Origin: JAQVWU01 sp964628455
GTDB lineage: Bacteria > Bacillota > Clostridia > Oscillospirales > CAG-272
Length of the DNA: 20,421 nt
Assembly (NCBI GenBank): GCA_964628455.1
Contig: CAZVPD010000057.1
Span: 1-20,421, forward strand
Direction: 5' to 3'
Below the pieces are notes generated by a model. That model was not told the DNA's origin, did no database searches, and worked only from the letters and a program-made list of their open reading frames with translations. Both the position numbers and the translations under genes were made by a program. Position 1 is the first letter of the stretch. Each line of letters starts with the position of its first letter. Below are positions 6,505 to 13,882 of this stretch, piece by piece.

Positions 6505-8829
6505 ATGATTACCAGAATAATTAAAAGAGACGGCAGGGAAGCCGCCTTTAATATTGAAAAAATAACCAACGCCATATTCAAGGCCGAACAGGCAGCAGGA
6601 ATACATGACTACCCCGGCGCGGAGAATCTGGCCTGTGAGGTGGCAAAACGCATCGAGGACGATACGCCCCGCGGCCGGCTGCCCGAAGTCGAACAGATTC
6701 AGAATATGGTCGAAACGGTTCTGATCGAACGGGGGCACGCGCGGACTGCCAAAGAATTTATACTTTACCGCGCCGAGCGCACACGTATCCGTGAAATGAA
6801 CACCCGGCTTATGAAAACCTATGAGGATCTGACCTTCAAATCCGCCCGTGACGTCGATGTAAAGCGCGAAAACGCCAATATCGACGGCGACACCGCCATG
6901 GGAACGATGCTTAAATACGGGTCCGAGGGCGCGAAACAGTTTTATGAACTGTATGTACTCGACCCGAAGATCTCCGCAGCCCACCGTGACGGGGATATCC
7001 ATATTCACGACCTCGACTTCTACACGCTTACAACCACCTGCTGTCAGATCGATCTGATAAAACTTTTTAAGGACGGTTTTTCGACGGGGCACGGTCACCT
7101 GCGCGAGCCGCAGGATATCCAGAGCTATTCGGCGCTGGCCTGCATCGCCATCCAGGCGAACCAGAACGACCAGCACGGCGGACAAAGCGTTCCCAATTTC
7201 GATTACGGAATGACCGAAGGCGTCAGAAAAACCTATAGCAAACTCTTCCGAAAAAACCTCGCCAAAGCTGCGGACCTCATCTGCGGCGGGTGCTCCAGCC
7301 CGCGTGACCTCTCTGCCGAAATGAACGAGCTTGTTCTTTCCCTGCCGGAACTTCCCGCGATCGAAAACTCCCCCGCTTTTGAAAAAACGCTTTCGGAAAA
7401 GCTGACAATCCGTTTCGGTGAGAAAAAAGCCCGCGAGATCAACCGTTTCCTGCGCCGCTGGTGTGCCGATGAAATCGAAAATGCAACCTACCAGGCTATG
7501 GAAGCTCTGGTTCATAATCTGAATACAATGCATTCCAGAGCCGGTGCCCAGATACCGTTCAGTTCGATCAACTACGGAACCGACACATCACCCGAAGGCC
7601 GGATGATTATCCGCAATGTCCTTCTTGCCACGGAAGCCGGACTCGGAAACGGTGAAACACCCATCTTTCCGATACAGATATTCAAAGTCAAAGAAGGCGT
7701 CAACTATAATTACAGCGATCCCAATTACGATCTTTTCAAACTCGCATGCCGCGTTTCGGCTAAACGCCTGTTCCCGAATTTTTCGTTTATGGACGCACCG
7801 TTCAACAAAGCTTTTTATAAAGAAGGCGATTATGACACCGAAGTGGCGTATATGGGCTGCCGGACCCGCGTAGCCGCCAACATATATGATCCCGGACGTC
7901 AGACGACCGGCGGGCGCGGCAATCTGAGTTTCACCTCAGTCAACCTGCCGCGAATCGCCCTCCATTCAAAAGGAAATCTCGATCTCTTTTTTGACGACCT
8001 TGACCGAAAAATCGCACTCGTCATCGAACAGCTGCTTGCACGCTTTAAAATACAGGCCGGTAAAAAAGTCCGGAACTTCCCTTTCCTGATGGGTGAAGGA
8101 ATATGGATGGATTCAGCCGGGCTCGGACCGGATGACGAAATCGGTGAAATTCTGAAGCACGGTACGCTGACCGTGGGATTTATAGGTCTTGCCGAAACAC
8201 TTAAATCCCTGACCGGAAAACACCACGGCGAAAGCGCCGAAGCGCAGAATCTTGGTCTTGAAATAATCGCACACATGCGCCGGCGAACCGATGAAGCGTC
8301 GCAAAAATATAAAATGAATTTTTCGCTGATCGCCACGCCCGCCGAAGGGCTCTCGGGCCGTTTTGTAAGGCTTGACCGTGCGAAATTCGGTAAAATAGAG
8401 GGCGTAACCGACCGGGAATATTATACCAACTCGTTTCATGTTCCCGTATACCATCACATTTCCTATTATGAAAAAATCAATATCGAAGCCCCCTACCATG
8501 AGCTGACCAACGGAGGCCATATCACCTATGTAGAGCTGGACGGCGACCCGCTGAATAACCTTGCCGCTTTTGAATCCATTATCCGGCATATGAAAGAAAG
8601 CGGCATAGGATACGGCTCCGTCAACCATCCGATCGACCGGGATCCAGCCTGCGGTTACAACGGCATTATCGGCAACGAATGTCCGAAGTGCGGACGCCGG
8701 GAGAATGACGGACAGGGCCCTTTTGAACGCATCCGCCGTATCACCGGATATCTCGTGGGTACGCTTGACAAATGGAACAACGCGAAGCTTGCGGAAGAAC
8801 ACGACCGCGTCATGCACACCGGTATCTGA
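6505..8829 (+). CDS. nrdD: Anaerobic ribonucleoside-triphosphate reductase (class III)
   Basis: NrdD makes deoxyribonucleotides from ribonucleoside triphosphates without oxygen, using a glycyl radical. The 774-residue product begins with an ATP-cone allosteric domain (about 3-95). The ten-stranded barrel follows, with TTTCCQIDL, the conserved HSRAGAQIPFSS and FTSVNLPRIAL. The C-terminal end carries a metal-site region (C716, C726, C729) and the glycyl-radical motif RRITGYLV with Gly748. Only three of the four usual zinc cysteines are visible; Asp713 stands where a first Cys might be expected. Length is normal. The start is an ATG with GAAGGAG upstream. The gene has a consensus promoter with NrdR-like sites and ends at a strong terminator. 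No nrdG lies directly downstream in the same direction; an activase converges on it instead. Confidence 0.97.
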   Translation: MITRIIKRDGREAAFNIEKITNAIFKAEQAAGIHDYPGAENLACEVAKRIEDDTPRGRLPEVEQIQNMVETVLIERGHARTAKEFILYRAERTRIREMNTRLMKTYEDLTFKSARDVDVKRENANIDGDTAMGTMLKYGSEGAKQFYELYVLDPKISAAHRDGDIHIHDLDFYTLTTTCCQIDLIKLFKDGFSTGHGHLREPQDIQSYSALACIAIQANQNDQHGGQSVPNFDYGMTEGVRKTYSKLFRKNLAKAADLICGGCSSPRDLSAEMNELVLSLPELPAIENSPAFEKTLSEKLTIRFGEKKAREINRFLRRWCADEIENATYQAMEALVHNLNTMHSRAGAQIPFSSINYGTDTSPEGRMIIRNVLLATEAGLGNGETPIFPIQIFKVKEGVNYNYSDPNYDLFKLACRVSAKRLFPNFSFMDAPFNKAFYKEGDYDTEVAYMGCRTRVAANIYDPGRQTTGGRGNLSFTSVNLPRIALHSKGNLDLFFDDLDRKIALVIEQLLARFKIQAGKKVRNFPFLMGEGIWMDSAGLGPDDEIGEILKHGTLTVGFIGLAETLKSLTGKHHGESAEAQNLGLEIIAHMRRRTDEASQKYKMNFSLIATPAEGLSGRFVRLDRAKFGKIEGVTDREYYTNSFHVPVYHHISYYEKINIEAPYHELTNGGHITYVELDGDPLNNLAAFESIIRHMKESGIGYGSVNHPIDRDPACGYNGIIGNECPKCGRRENDGQGPFERIRRITGYLVGTLDKWNNAKLAEEHDRVMHTGI

Positions 8830-8831
8830 CC

Positions 8832-8869
8832 GATATAAAAAGAGCAGAATCCCCTGCTCTTTTTATATC
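8832..8869. terminator. Bidirectional terminator between nrdD and activase
   Basis: GATATAAAAAGAGCAG (8832-8847) pairs perfectly with 8854-8869 around a 6-nt loop. The stem has an A-run on one side and a T-run on the other, so it should terminate both convergent transcripts. Confidence 0.9.
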
Positions 8870-8877
8870 CCTGCCGC

Positions 8878-9687
8878 TCATTCCAGAGCCGATTTTTTTG
8901 AATCACCGAAGCTGTTGTATTCAAGCAGTTCTCTTTTTTCGATCAGACCGCGCCACGGCCCGAGATACTCCTCTATTGCGTCAAGGTTTTCTTTTGTGTC
9001 AGTCATCCCCGGGATCAGCGGCGTCCTGACCCAGATCTTCGGCGATTTATTCCGGGCCGAATATTCAAAAAGCCTCAGCAGATTTTTTTTGATCCGTGCG
9101 TTGGGCGCTCCCGTAAATTTCCGGTGCAGGGCGGAGTCATCGATTTTCAGATCGGCAATAAACAGGTCGCAGAAGGGCAGAACGATTTCCGCGGATTTCC
9201 ACGGCACGAAAAGCGCGCTTTCGACTGCGGTATTTATTCCCTCGGTTCTGCATAGACGGAAAAGACCGGCGCAGAACTGCGGGCGGGTCAGACATTCGCC
9301 GCCCGAAAGAGTCACCCCTCCCTCCTTTCCGTAATAACGCTTATCGCGCAGAACAGCGCCGAACACCTCTCTGCTTGTCATTGTATTCCCGCACAGCATA
9401 ATCGCTTCCGAGGGACATACGGCAGCGCATCTGCCGCATGCCGTACAGAGAGAACGATCAAAACCGGCGCCGGCTCTGACCGCGCCGGACGGACATACGG
9501 CAGCGCAGCGTCCGCATCCTATGCATCGCGATTCATACCTCATCAGCTGAGGGTACGGAGATAATCCCTCGGGATTATGGCACCAGCGGCAGCCGAGAGG
9601 GCACCCCTTGATAAAAACAACGGTTCGGATACCCGGACCGTCATGAAGCGAACCGCGTTCTATATTAAAAATGACCGCCTTATTCAT
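8878..9687 (-). CDS. Glycyl-radical-enzyme activating enzyme (radical SAM, ferredoxin insert)
   Basis: Enzymes of this family use S-adenosylmethionine and a [4Fe-4S] cluster to put a radical on the glycine of a partner enzyme. The 269-residue product starts NIERGSLHDGPGIRTVVF and has the radical SAM motif CPLGCRWC (C29, C33, C36). Two ferredoxin-type motifs follow (C55/C58/C61/C65 and C81/C84/C87/C91), then the SAM-binding GGVTLSGGE. The double-cluster insert is typical of activases for pyruvate-formate-lyase-like enzymes (BssD, HpdA, CutD types), whereas classical NrdG lacks it. Its only glycyl-radical neighbour is NrdD, so it may activate NrdD or an enzyme elsewhere in the genome. The C-terminus stops soon after GDSKK, slightly short for the family. 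The ribosome site (GGAAG) is modest and I saw no clear promoter. Confidence 0.88.
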   Translation of the reverse strand: MNKAVIFNIERGSLHDGPGIRTVVFIKGCPLGCRWCHNPEGLSPYPQLMRYESRCIGCGRCAAVCPSGAVRAGAGFDRSLCTACGRCAAVCPSEAIMLCGNTMTSREVFGAVLRDKRYYGKEGGVTLSGGECLTRPQFCAGLFRLCRTEGINTAVESALFVPWKSAEIVLPFCDLFIADLKIDDSALHRKFTGAPNARIKKNLLRLFEYSARNKSPKIWVRTPLIPGMTDTKENLDAIEEYLGPWRGLIEKRELLEYNSFGDSKKSALE

Positions 9688-9882
9688 ATTTACCCGCTTC
9701 CGTTATACATAAAATCGCCGGTGCAATCCGTCCGGACCGATTTAACCGATAAAATTATTTACAGTTGATTCACATATGAACGCAAAAAAACGACAGATAA
9801 ATATAGGATTATTTTAAAAGCATTTTTATCTTATTTTGCGTAATACGACAAAAACATCATAAAATATTTGTATACTATTCAT
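9688..9882. other. AT-rich intergenic spacer, no gene seen
   Basis: This is most of the 340-bp gap between the divergent activase and SGNH genes. It has a small GTCCGGAC palindrome near 9730 and long AT stretches. I find no convincing promoter for the activase and no small gene. Confidence 0.5.
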
Positions 9883-9911
9883 TTGCAATTTTAAAATTTC
9901 TGTGATATACT
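9883..9911 (+). promoter_or_regulatory. Promoter of SGNH-lipoprotein operon
   Basis: TTGCAA (9883-9888), a 17-nt spacer and TATACT (9906-9911) are supported by an extended -10 TG at 9903-9904. A perfect palindrome AATTTTAAAATT (9887-9898) lies in the spacer. The leader would be about 125 nt. Confidence 0.6.
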
Positions 9912-10041
9912 TTTTTAAAGAAGCAGTTTTTACCGCATTTATTCCGGTGTTTTTTCGATCCGCACCGATTGATTTTATTTTCCGCTTTTTTTACGCTGTG
10001 AAAATGCTCATACATATTCCAAAGGACAGGTGCACATACCG

Positions 10042-11112
10042 ATGCGAACCGGTACCAGAATCATTTACAGAATTTTTACATTTACTCTTTTTATAACCAT
10101 ATTAGCCTTTATTGCCGGTTCTTTGAATCTGTCGGCAAAACGGGATAACAATACATTTCAGCCTTATAAAGCAAACACGATGCCTCCTTCCGTCCGGCCG
10201 GCGTTTTCGGAAGCGTCGGGTTCCGATATGCCGGTTTTTCCCGAAACGGAAATTCCCGAACCCGCCGAAACAGAACCTGTCGAAACAGAACCTGTCGAAA
10301 CAGAACCCGCCGATTCACATCCGGCGGAAACAGAACCTGCAGAAATCAAACCGGCGGCTGTCGTCCGGCCGGCGGAAACCGAACCGGCAGCAGTCAAACC
10401 GGCGGCCGTAACAAAGCCGGAAGAACCCGAATCCACACCCGACCCTTCTGCGGCCGATTGGAAATATTCCTTTGCCGGTCAGATCCCGGAAAGCGATTCT
10501 GTCGACGCCGCGTATTTTAAAAACGCGCTGTTCATAGGGGACTCCCGGACCGTAGGTTTCTGCAATTTCAGCGGGATCGCAAAATATTGCTACGCCCGCG
10601 TTTCGCTGAATATAAAAAGCGTTCTGACCGCTGCGTTTATCGAGGACAACAGCAGCGGAAAAACGGTTGCCCGGACAGTACTCGATACCGTCAGGGCATA
10701 CCCTAAGTCATTCGATAAAATATACGTCAGTTTCGGAGTAAACGAATACTCATGGCCCGGAACGACTTTTATCGCATGCTATGAATATTTTATAAAAGAA
10801 CTGCGCGATATATTGCCCGAAAATGTACCGATTTATATTCTTTCCGTTCTCCCCGTAGATGAAAAAGCAGCGCAAAGAAACGGTTATTACGTGCATAACA
10901 GCCAGCTGGATGCTTTTAACAGCCTGCTTTCGGATATGTCCGGAAAACTCGGCGTGCATTTTGTAAACACCGCCGAATCCGTCACCGCCGAAGATGCATT
11001 TTCTCTTCCGGAAGGCCTTGCAGGCGACGGCGTACATTTAAACAAACCCGCATGCCTGACCATAAAAGATTATCTTTATACGCATACCGCGGAGATAAAA
11101 AAGAACGGATAA
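10042..11112 (+). CDS. Membrane-anchored SGNH/GDSL-family hydrolase
   Basis: The product (356 residues from the ATG at 10042) has an N-terminal transmembrane segment (about 9-30) and then a Pro/Glu/Thr repeat linker (about 74-130). An extracellular SGNH hydrolase domain follows. Block I is IGDSRTVGF with nucleophile Ser168, block III is GVNE with Asn234, and block V is DGVHLN with Asp329 and His332, so the catalytic set appears complete. Such enzymes add or remove O-acyl groups on cell-wall or surface glycans; the substrate here is not known. A GTG at 10030 in the same frame is possible, but the AGG there would overlap it. The next gene starts one base after the stop and encodes a DUF4358-like lipoprotein, a partner I remember beside SGNH/MBOAT acylation genes in clostridia. 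Confidence 0.8.
   Translation: MRTGTRIIYRIFTFTLFITILAFIAGSLNLSAKRDNNTFQPYKANTMPPSVRPAFSEASGSDMPVFPETEIPEPAETEPVETEPVETEPADSHPAETEPAEIKPAAVVRPAETEPAAVKPAAVTKPEEPESTPDPSAADWKYSFAGQIPESDSVDAAYFKNALFIGDSRTVGFCNFSGIAKYCYARVSLNIKSVLTAAFIEDNSSGKTVARTVLDTVRAYPKSFDKIYVSFGVNEYSWPGTTFIACYEYFIKELRDILPENVPIYILSVLPVDEKAAQRNGYYVHNSQLDAFNSLLSDMSGKLGVHFVNTAESVTAEDAFSLPEGLAGDGVHLNKPACLTIKDYLYTHTAEIKKNG
10261..10425 (+). repeat. Degenerate pentapeptide (PAETE-like) coding repeat
   Basis: Codons in this stretch encode repeats of P-A/V-E-T-E with some 5- and 6-residue variants such as PAAVK and PAAVTK. At least three 15-bp units (10264-10308) are nearly identical in DNA. It forms the linker between the membrane anchor and the hydrolase domain and may vary in length by slippage. 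Confidence 0.85.
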
Positions 11113-11113
11113 T

Positions 11114-11605
11114 ATGAAAAAATCCAGCCTGATCCTGATACTGATCATCATCGCAACGGTCGGAATTTCCTGTGCCCCGAAAAAAGGAAAGTATGACGGC
11201 GTCTCGTTTGATATCGAACAGCTCGCTTCAAATCTGGCCGAAAGCGTTCCTTTCGACGACGAACTCCAGAGGATCGAAGACGAAGCGGTTTCCCTCGCGT
11301 ATAATTTCGGCGGAATCCGTTCTGTCGTTTACGCAGGCAGCGGAGCTACACCCGAAATCATCATCATCGTTGAATGTTCGGGAAGCGGGGAAGCCGAAAC
11401 AGCAGCCGGAAAAATAAGGGATTATCTGGGCAGTCAGTCCGCCCTTTTTGCCGATTACAATCCGTCACAGCTTCCTAAAATCGAGGATGCCCTCTGCGGT
11501 GTATACGGGCGCTGGGTGATATGCACGGTCAGTGCCGGAAATTCGGCCGCAGAAGCGGTTATCGACAGTTGCGCAGAAGCCGGAATAAAATCACCGGAAA
11601 CTTAA
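11114..11605 (+). CDS. DUF4358-like lipoprotein
   Basis: The 163-residue product has a lipoprotein signal peptide with a hydrophobic stretch ending VGISC, so Cys20 is the likely lipidated residue. The remainder is a small alpha/beta domain (about 35-160), with the sections VSFDIEQLASNLAESVPFDD, VYAGSGATPEIIIIVE and YGRWVICTVS. This arrangement looks like DUF4358, a Firmicute family of unknown function. It overlaps functionally with the SGNH hydrolase: only one base separates the upstream stop from its ATG, so translation is probably coupled. It would sit on the outer face of the membrane next to the hydrolase, perhaps as an accessory or substrate-presenting subunit (inference). The family assignment comes from memory of the pattern, not a search. 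Confidence 0.7.
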   Translation: MKKSSLILILIIIATVGISCAPKKGKYDGVSFDIEQLASNLAESVPFDDELQRIEDEAVSLAYNFGGIRSVVYAGSGATPEIIIIVECSGSGEAETAAGKIRDYLGSQSALFADYNPSQLPKIEDALCGVYGRWVICTVSAGNSAAEAVIDSCAEAGIKSPET

Positions 11606-11619
11606 ATCACCTTATACCC

Positions 11620-11657
11620 AAAAACCGGATTACGCTGCCGCGTAACTCCGGTTTTTT
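11620..11657. terminator. Bidirectional terminator of SGNH operon and sugar cluster
   Basis: AAAAACCGGA (11620-11629) pairs with TCCGGTTTTT (11647-11656), with an inner TACG/CGTA pairing. A T-run follows on the plus strand, and the A-run gives a T-run on the minus strand, so both convergent operons can end here. Confidence 0.9.
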
Positions 11658-11683
11658 ATTTCAGAATATAATTTCAGAATATG
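11658..11683. repeat. 13-bp tandem repeat at the 3' end of the distal oxidoreductase
   Basis: ATTTCAGAATATA (11658-11670) is followed directly by ATTTCAGAATATG (11671-11683). The second copy includes the stop codon and last codons of the gene, so it looks like a small slippage duplication. Confidence 0.7.
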
Positions 11684-12735
11684 ATTTCGGAGCCGGATTC
11701 GGATGAATCATAAAGCGCCTGCATAAGACGTGCGGTGACGATGACCGTGTCGATATGCGACTGGAGCTTTTCTCCGGTTTTTATGCATCTTAAAAACGAC
11801 TCGATTTCGTTCCTGAACATATCGCAGCGTTCGTATTCGGGCTGATCATGCACAAGATTCCCGTCTTTTGTCCCGTATACTTCGAAATTACCGCCGTACT
11901 GAAGGCGTATACCCGCTTTTGTTCCTAAAAAATCTATAAAGCTTTCCCTGACCCCGATATTCTGCGCCCAGGCTCCGTTTAAAGATATGGTCGGTCCTTC
12001 GGTCCTAATAAATCCCGTCACAAAATCATCGACATCGTATATGCCGTCCGGATTTTTTGTGTCTTCCGCCCACATGCTCCGATAAACATAGCCGGGTATA
12101 TCAGAACCCAGACGGCAGAACGCTTTGCCGGTAACCGTCTTCAGCTGCGGGTCTCCCGTACAGTACATCACGATATCGAGATTGTGAACGCCGATATCGA
12201 TCAGCACACCGCCGCCGGCGATCTCTTTCGTTGTAAATGCGCCCCCGATCCCCGGTATGCCGCGCTGGGAGCGGAAAGAAGCGTAAACATGATAGACTTC
12301 TCCGAGTTCACCGGCATCGATGAGTTTTTTTATCCGGTTGACCGCGGAGTTGAAACGGTTGACGACTCCGATATTGAGCACTTTACCGCTTTTATGCTGC
12401 GCCTGCTGCATAAGGAGCGCCTCGGCGTACGTCCTGGCCGGCGGTTTTTCGCAAAGGACATTCTTTCCCGCCGTCAGAAAATCGACGGTAATCGGAGCAT
12501 GCATTTTATTCGGCGTACAAACCGAAACAGCGGTAACCTCCGGATCGCTTAATATTTCACGGTAATCGGCGACGGCTGTTCCGCATCCGTATTTTTCGGC
12601 TGCAGCCCGCGCTTTTTCGGGGATAATATCACAGAAATATTTGATTTCCGCCCCCTCGGCTGCCATGTAGTTCGGAATGTGAGCCGCGTTCGCTATCGTA
12701 CCGCATCCGATAACGGCTGTTTTGATCGTTTCCAT
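11674..12735 (-). CDS. Gfo/Idh/MocA-family oxidoreductase, distal copy
   Basis: This 353-residue protein has an N-terminal Rossmann fold (VIGCGTIANAAHIPNY, 8-23), the family EKP motif (CEKPPART, about 95-102) with catalytic Lys, and the C-terminal alpha/beta domain with GGGVLIDIGVHNLD, where the Asp/His pair is usually catalytic. Members use NAD(P)H to oxidise or reduce sugars and inositols. It has the same length as the upstream gene, and by eye about 82% of residues are identical without gaps, so the two are recent tandem duplicates. Differences include Ile for Trp next to the catalytic region (LIDIGVHN versus LIDWGVHY), which may change the substrate. The ATG is preceded by GGGGGC. It is the last gene of the cluster and ends at a terminator. 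Confidence 0.9.
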   Translation of the reverse strand: METIKTAVIGCGTIANAAHIPNYMAAEGAEIKYFCDIIPEKARAAAEKYGCGTAVADYREILSDPEVTAVSVCTPNKMHAPITVDFLTAGKNVLCEKPPARTYAEALLMQQAQHKSGKVLNIGVVNRFNSAVNRIKKLIDAGELGEVYHVYASFRSQRGIPGIGGAFTTKEIAGGGVLIDIGVHNLDIVMYCTGDPQLKTVTGKAFCRLGSDIPGYVYRSMWAEDTKNPDGIYDVDDFVTGFIRTEGPTISLNGAWAQNIGVRESFIDFLGTKAGIRLQYGGNFEVYGTKDGNLVHDQPEYERCDMFRNEIESFLRCIKTGEKLQSHIDTVIVTARLMQALYDSSESGSEIIF

Positions 12736-12771
12736 CGATGACGCCCCCGTTTGTTCAGGATATGTTTTTGT

Positions 12772-13833
12772 TTAAAATCTGATTTCGTTTCCCGATTCGG
12801 ATGAATCGTAAAGACCCTGCATAAGCTTTGCGGTGATAACAACCGTATCGATGTGCGAAGGAAGTTTTTCTCCCGTTCTGATGCAGCGCAGAAATGAGGC
12901 GATTTCATTATTGAACATATCGCACATATCGTATTCGGGCTGATACTGGATCAGCTGACCGTCATTCGTTCCGTAAACATCGAAGCGTCCGCCGTATTGC
13001 AGCCTTATTCCCGCTTTTGTCCCCAGAAAATCGATAAAGCTTTCACCGACGCCGATATTCTGCGCCCATGCACCGTTCAATGATATGGTCGGGCCCTTCG
13101 TGCGTACAAAACCGGTGATAAAATCGTCTACATCATAGGTCCCTCCGAGGTCTTTGGTGTTTTCCGCCCACATGCTCTGATAAACATAGTTCGGCATATC
13201 TTTTCCGAGACGGCAGAAAGCCTTGCCGGATACAGTCAGAGGCTGAGGGTCTCCCGAGCAGTACATCACGATATCAAGGTAATGAACGCCCCAGTCAATC
13301 AGCACGCCTCCGCCGGCAATTTCCTTTGTCGTAAATGCTCCGCCGAGTCCGGGAATGGACCTGTGGGCACGGAAAGAAACATAAATGTGATAGACTTCCC
13401 CGAGTTCACCTGCGTCTATGAGTTTTTTTATCTGATTGACAGCGGAGTTAAAGCGGTTGACAACGCCTATATTGAGCACTTTACCGCTTTTATGCTGTGC
13501 TTCCTGCATCAGCAGAGCTTCGCCGTAAGTCCGCGCAGCCGGTTTTTCACACAGCACGTTCTTTCCGGCTTTTAAAAAATCGATAGAGATGGGCGTATGC
13601 ATTTTATTCGGCGTGCATACCGACACGGCAGTGACTTCGGGATCGCCGAGTATATCGTGATAATCGGTGACCGCTGTTCCGCAGCCGTATTTATCAACGG
13701 CAGCCTGCGCTCTTTCGGGGATGATATCGCAGAAATATTTGATTTCAGCCCCTTTGATCGTCCTATAGTTCGGAATGTGCGCCGCGTTCGCTATCGTTCC
13801 GCAGCCGATGACCGCCACTTTAATCGTTTCCAT
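12772..13833 (-). CDS. Gfo/Idh/MocA-family oxidoreductase, proximal copy
   Basis: This is the sister of the next gene downstream, also 353 residues, with VIGCGTIANAAHIPNY, the EKP motif (CEKPAART) and GGGVLIDWGVHYLDIV. It should be a cytoplasmic NAD(P)-dependent sugar oxidoreductase. The start is the ATG at 13833 with a perfect GGAGG upstream; a longer frame to 13959 runs into the end of the GH2 gene and has no comparable site. It follows the GH2 glycosidase by 49 nt and precedes its copy by 36 nt. With a glycosidase next to it, a role in oxidising a glycoside to a keto-sugar (or reducing the product) is possible, by analogy with enzymes that handle 3-keto-glycosides. The exact substrate cannot be read from the sequence. 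Confidence 0.92.
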   Translation of the reverse strand: METIKVAVIGCGTIANAAHIPNYRTIKGAEIKYFCDIIPERAQAAVDKYGCGTAVTDYHDILGDPEVTAVSVCTPNKMHTPISIDFLKAGKNVLCEKPAARTYGEALLMQEAQHKSGKVLNIGVVNRFNSAVNQIKKLIDAGELGEVYHIYVSFRAHRSIPGLGGAFTTKEIAGGGVLIDWGVHYLDIVMYCSGDPQPLTVSGKAFCRLGKDMPNYVYQSMWAENTKDLGGTYDVDDFITGFVRTKGPTISLNGAWAQNIGVGESFIDFLGTKAGIRLQYGGRFDVYGTNDGQLIQYQPEYDMCDMFNNEIASFLRCIRTGEKLPSHIDTVVITAKLMQGLYDSSESGNEIRF

Positions 13834-13882
13834 TTTGTAAATCCTCCGTAATTTTATAAAAGTAATAACAGCGGCAGCGCCG

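Noticed and set aside
6301..7533. 410-residue open frame on the minus strand opposite nrdD
   Set aside because: It is antisense to a clear NrdD, runs across the nrdD promoter, and its product has no recognisable domain; it arises from codon bias of the real gene.
8113..8817. 234-residue minus-strand frame in the 3' part of nrdD
   Set aside because: It lies fully inside nrdD, has no ribosome site of note and no family resemblance.
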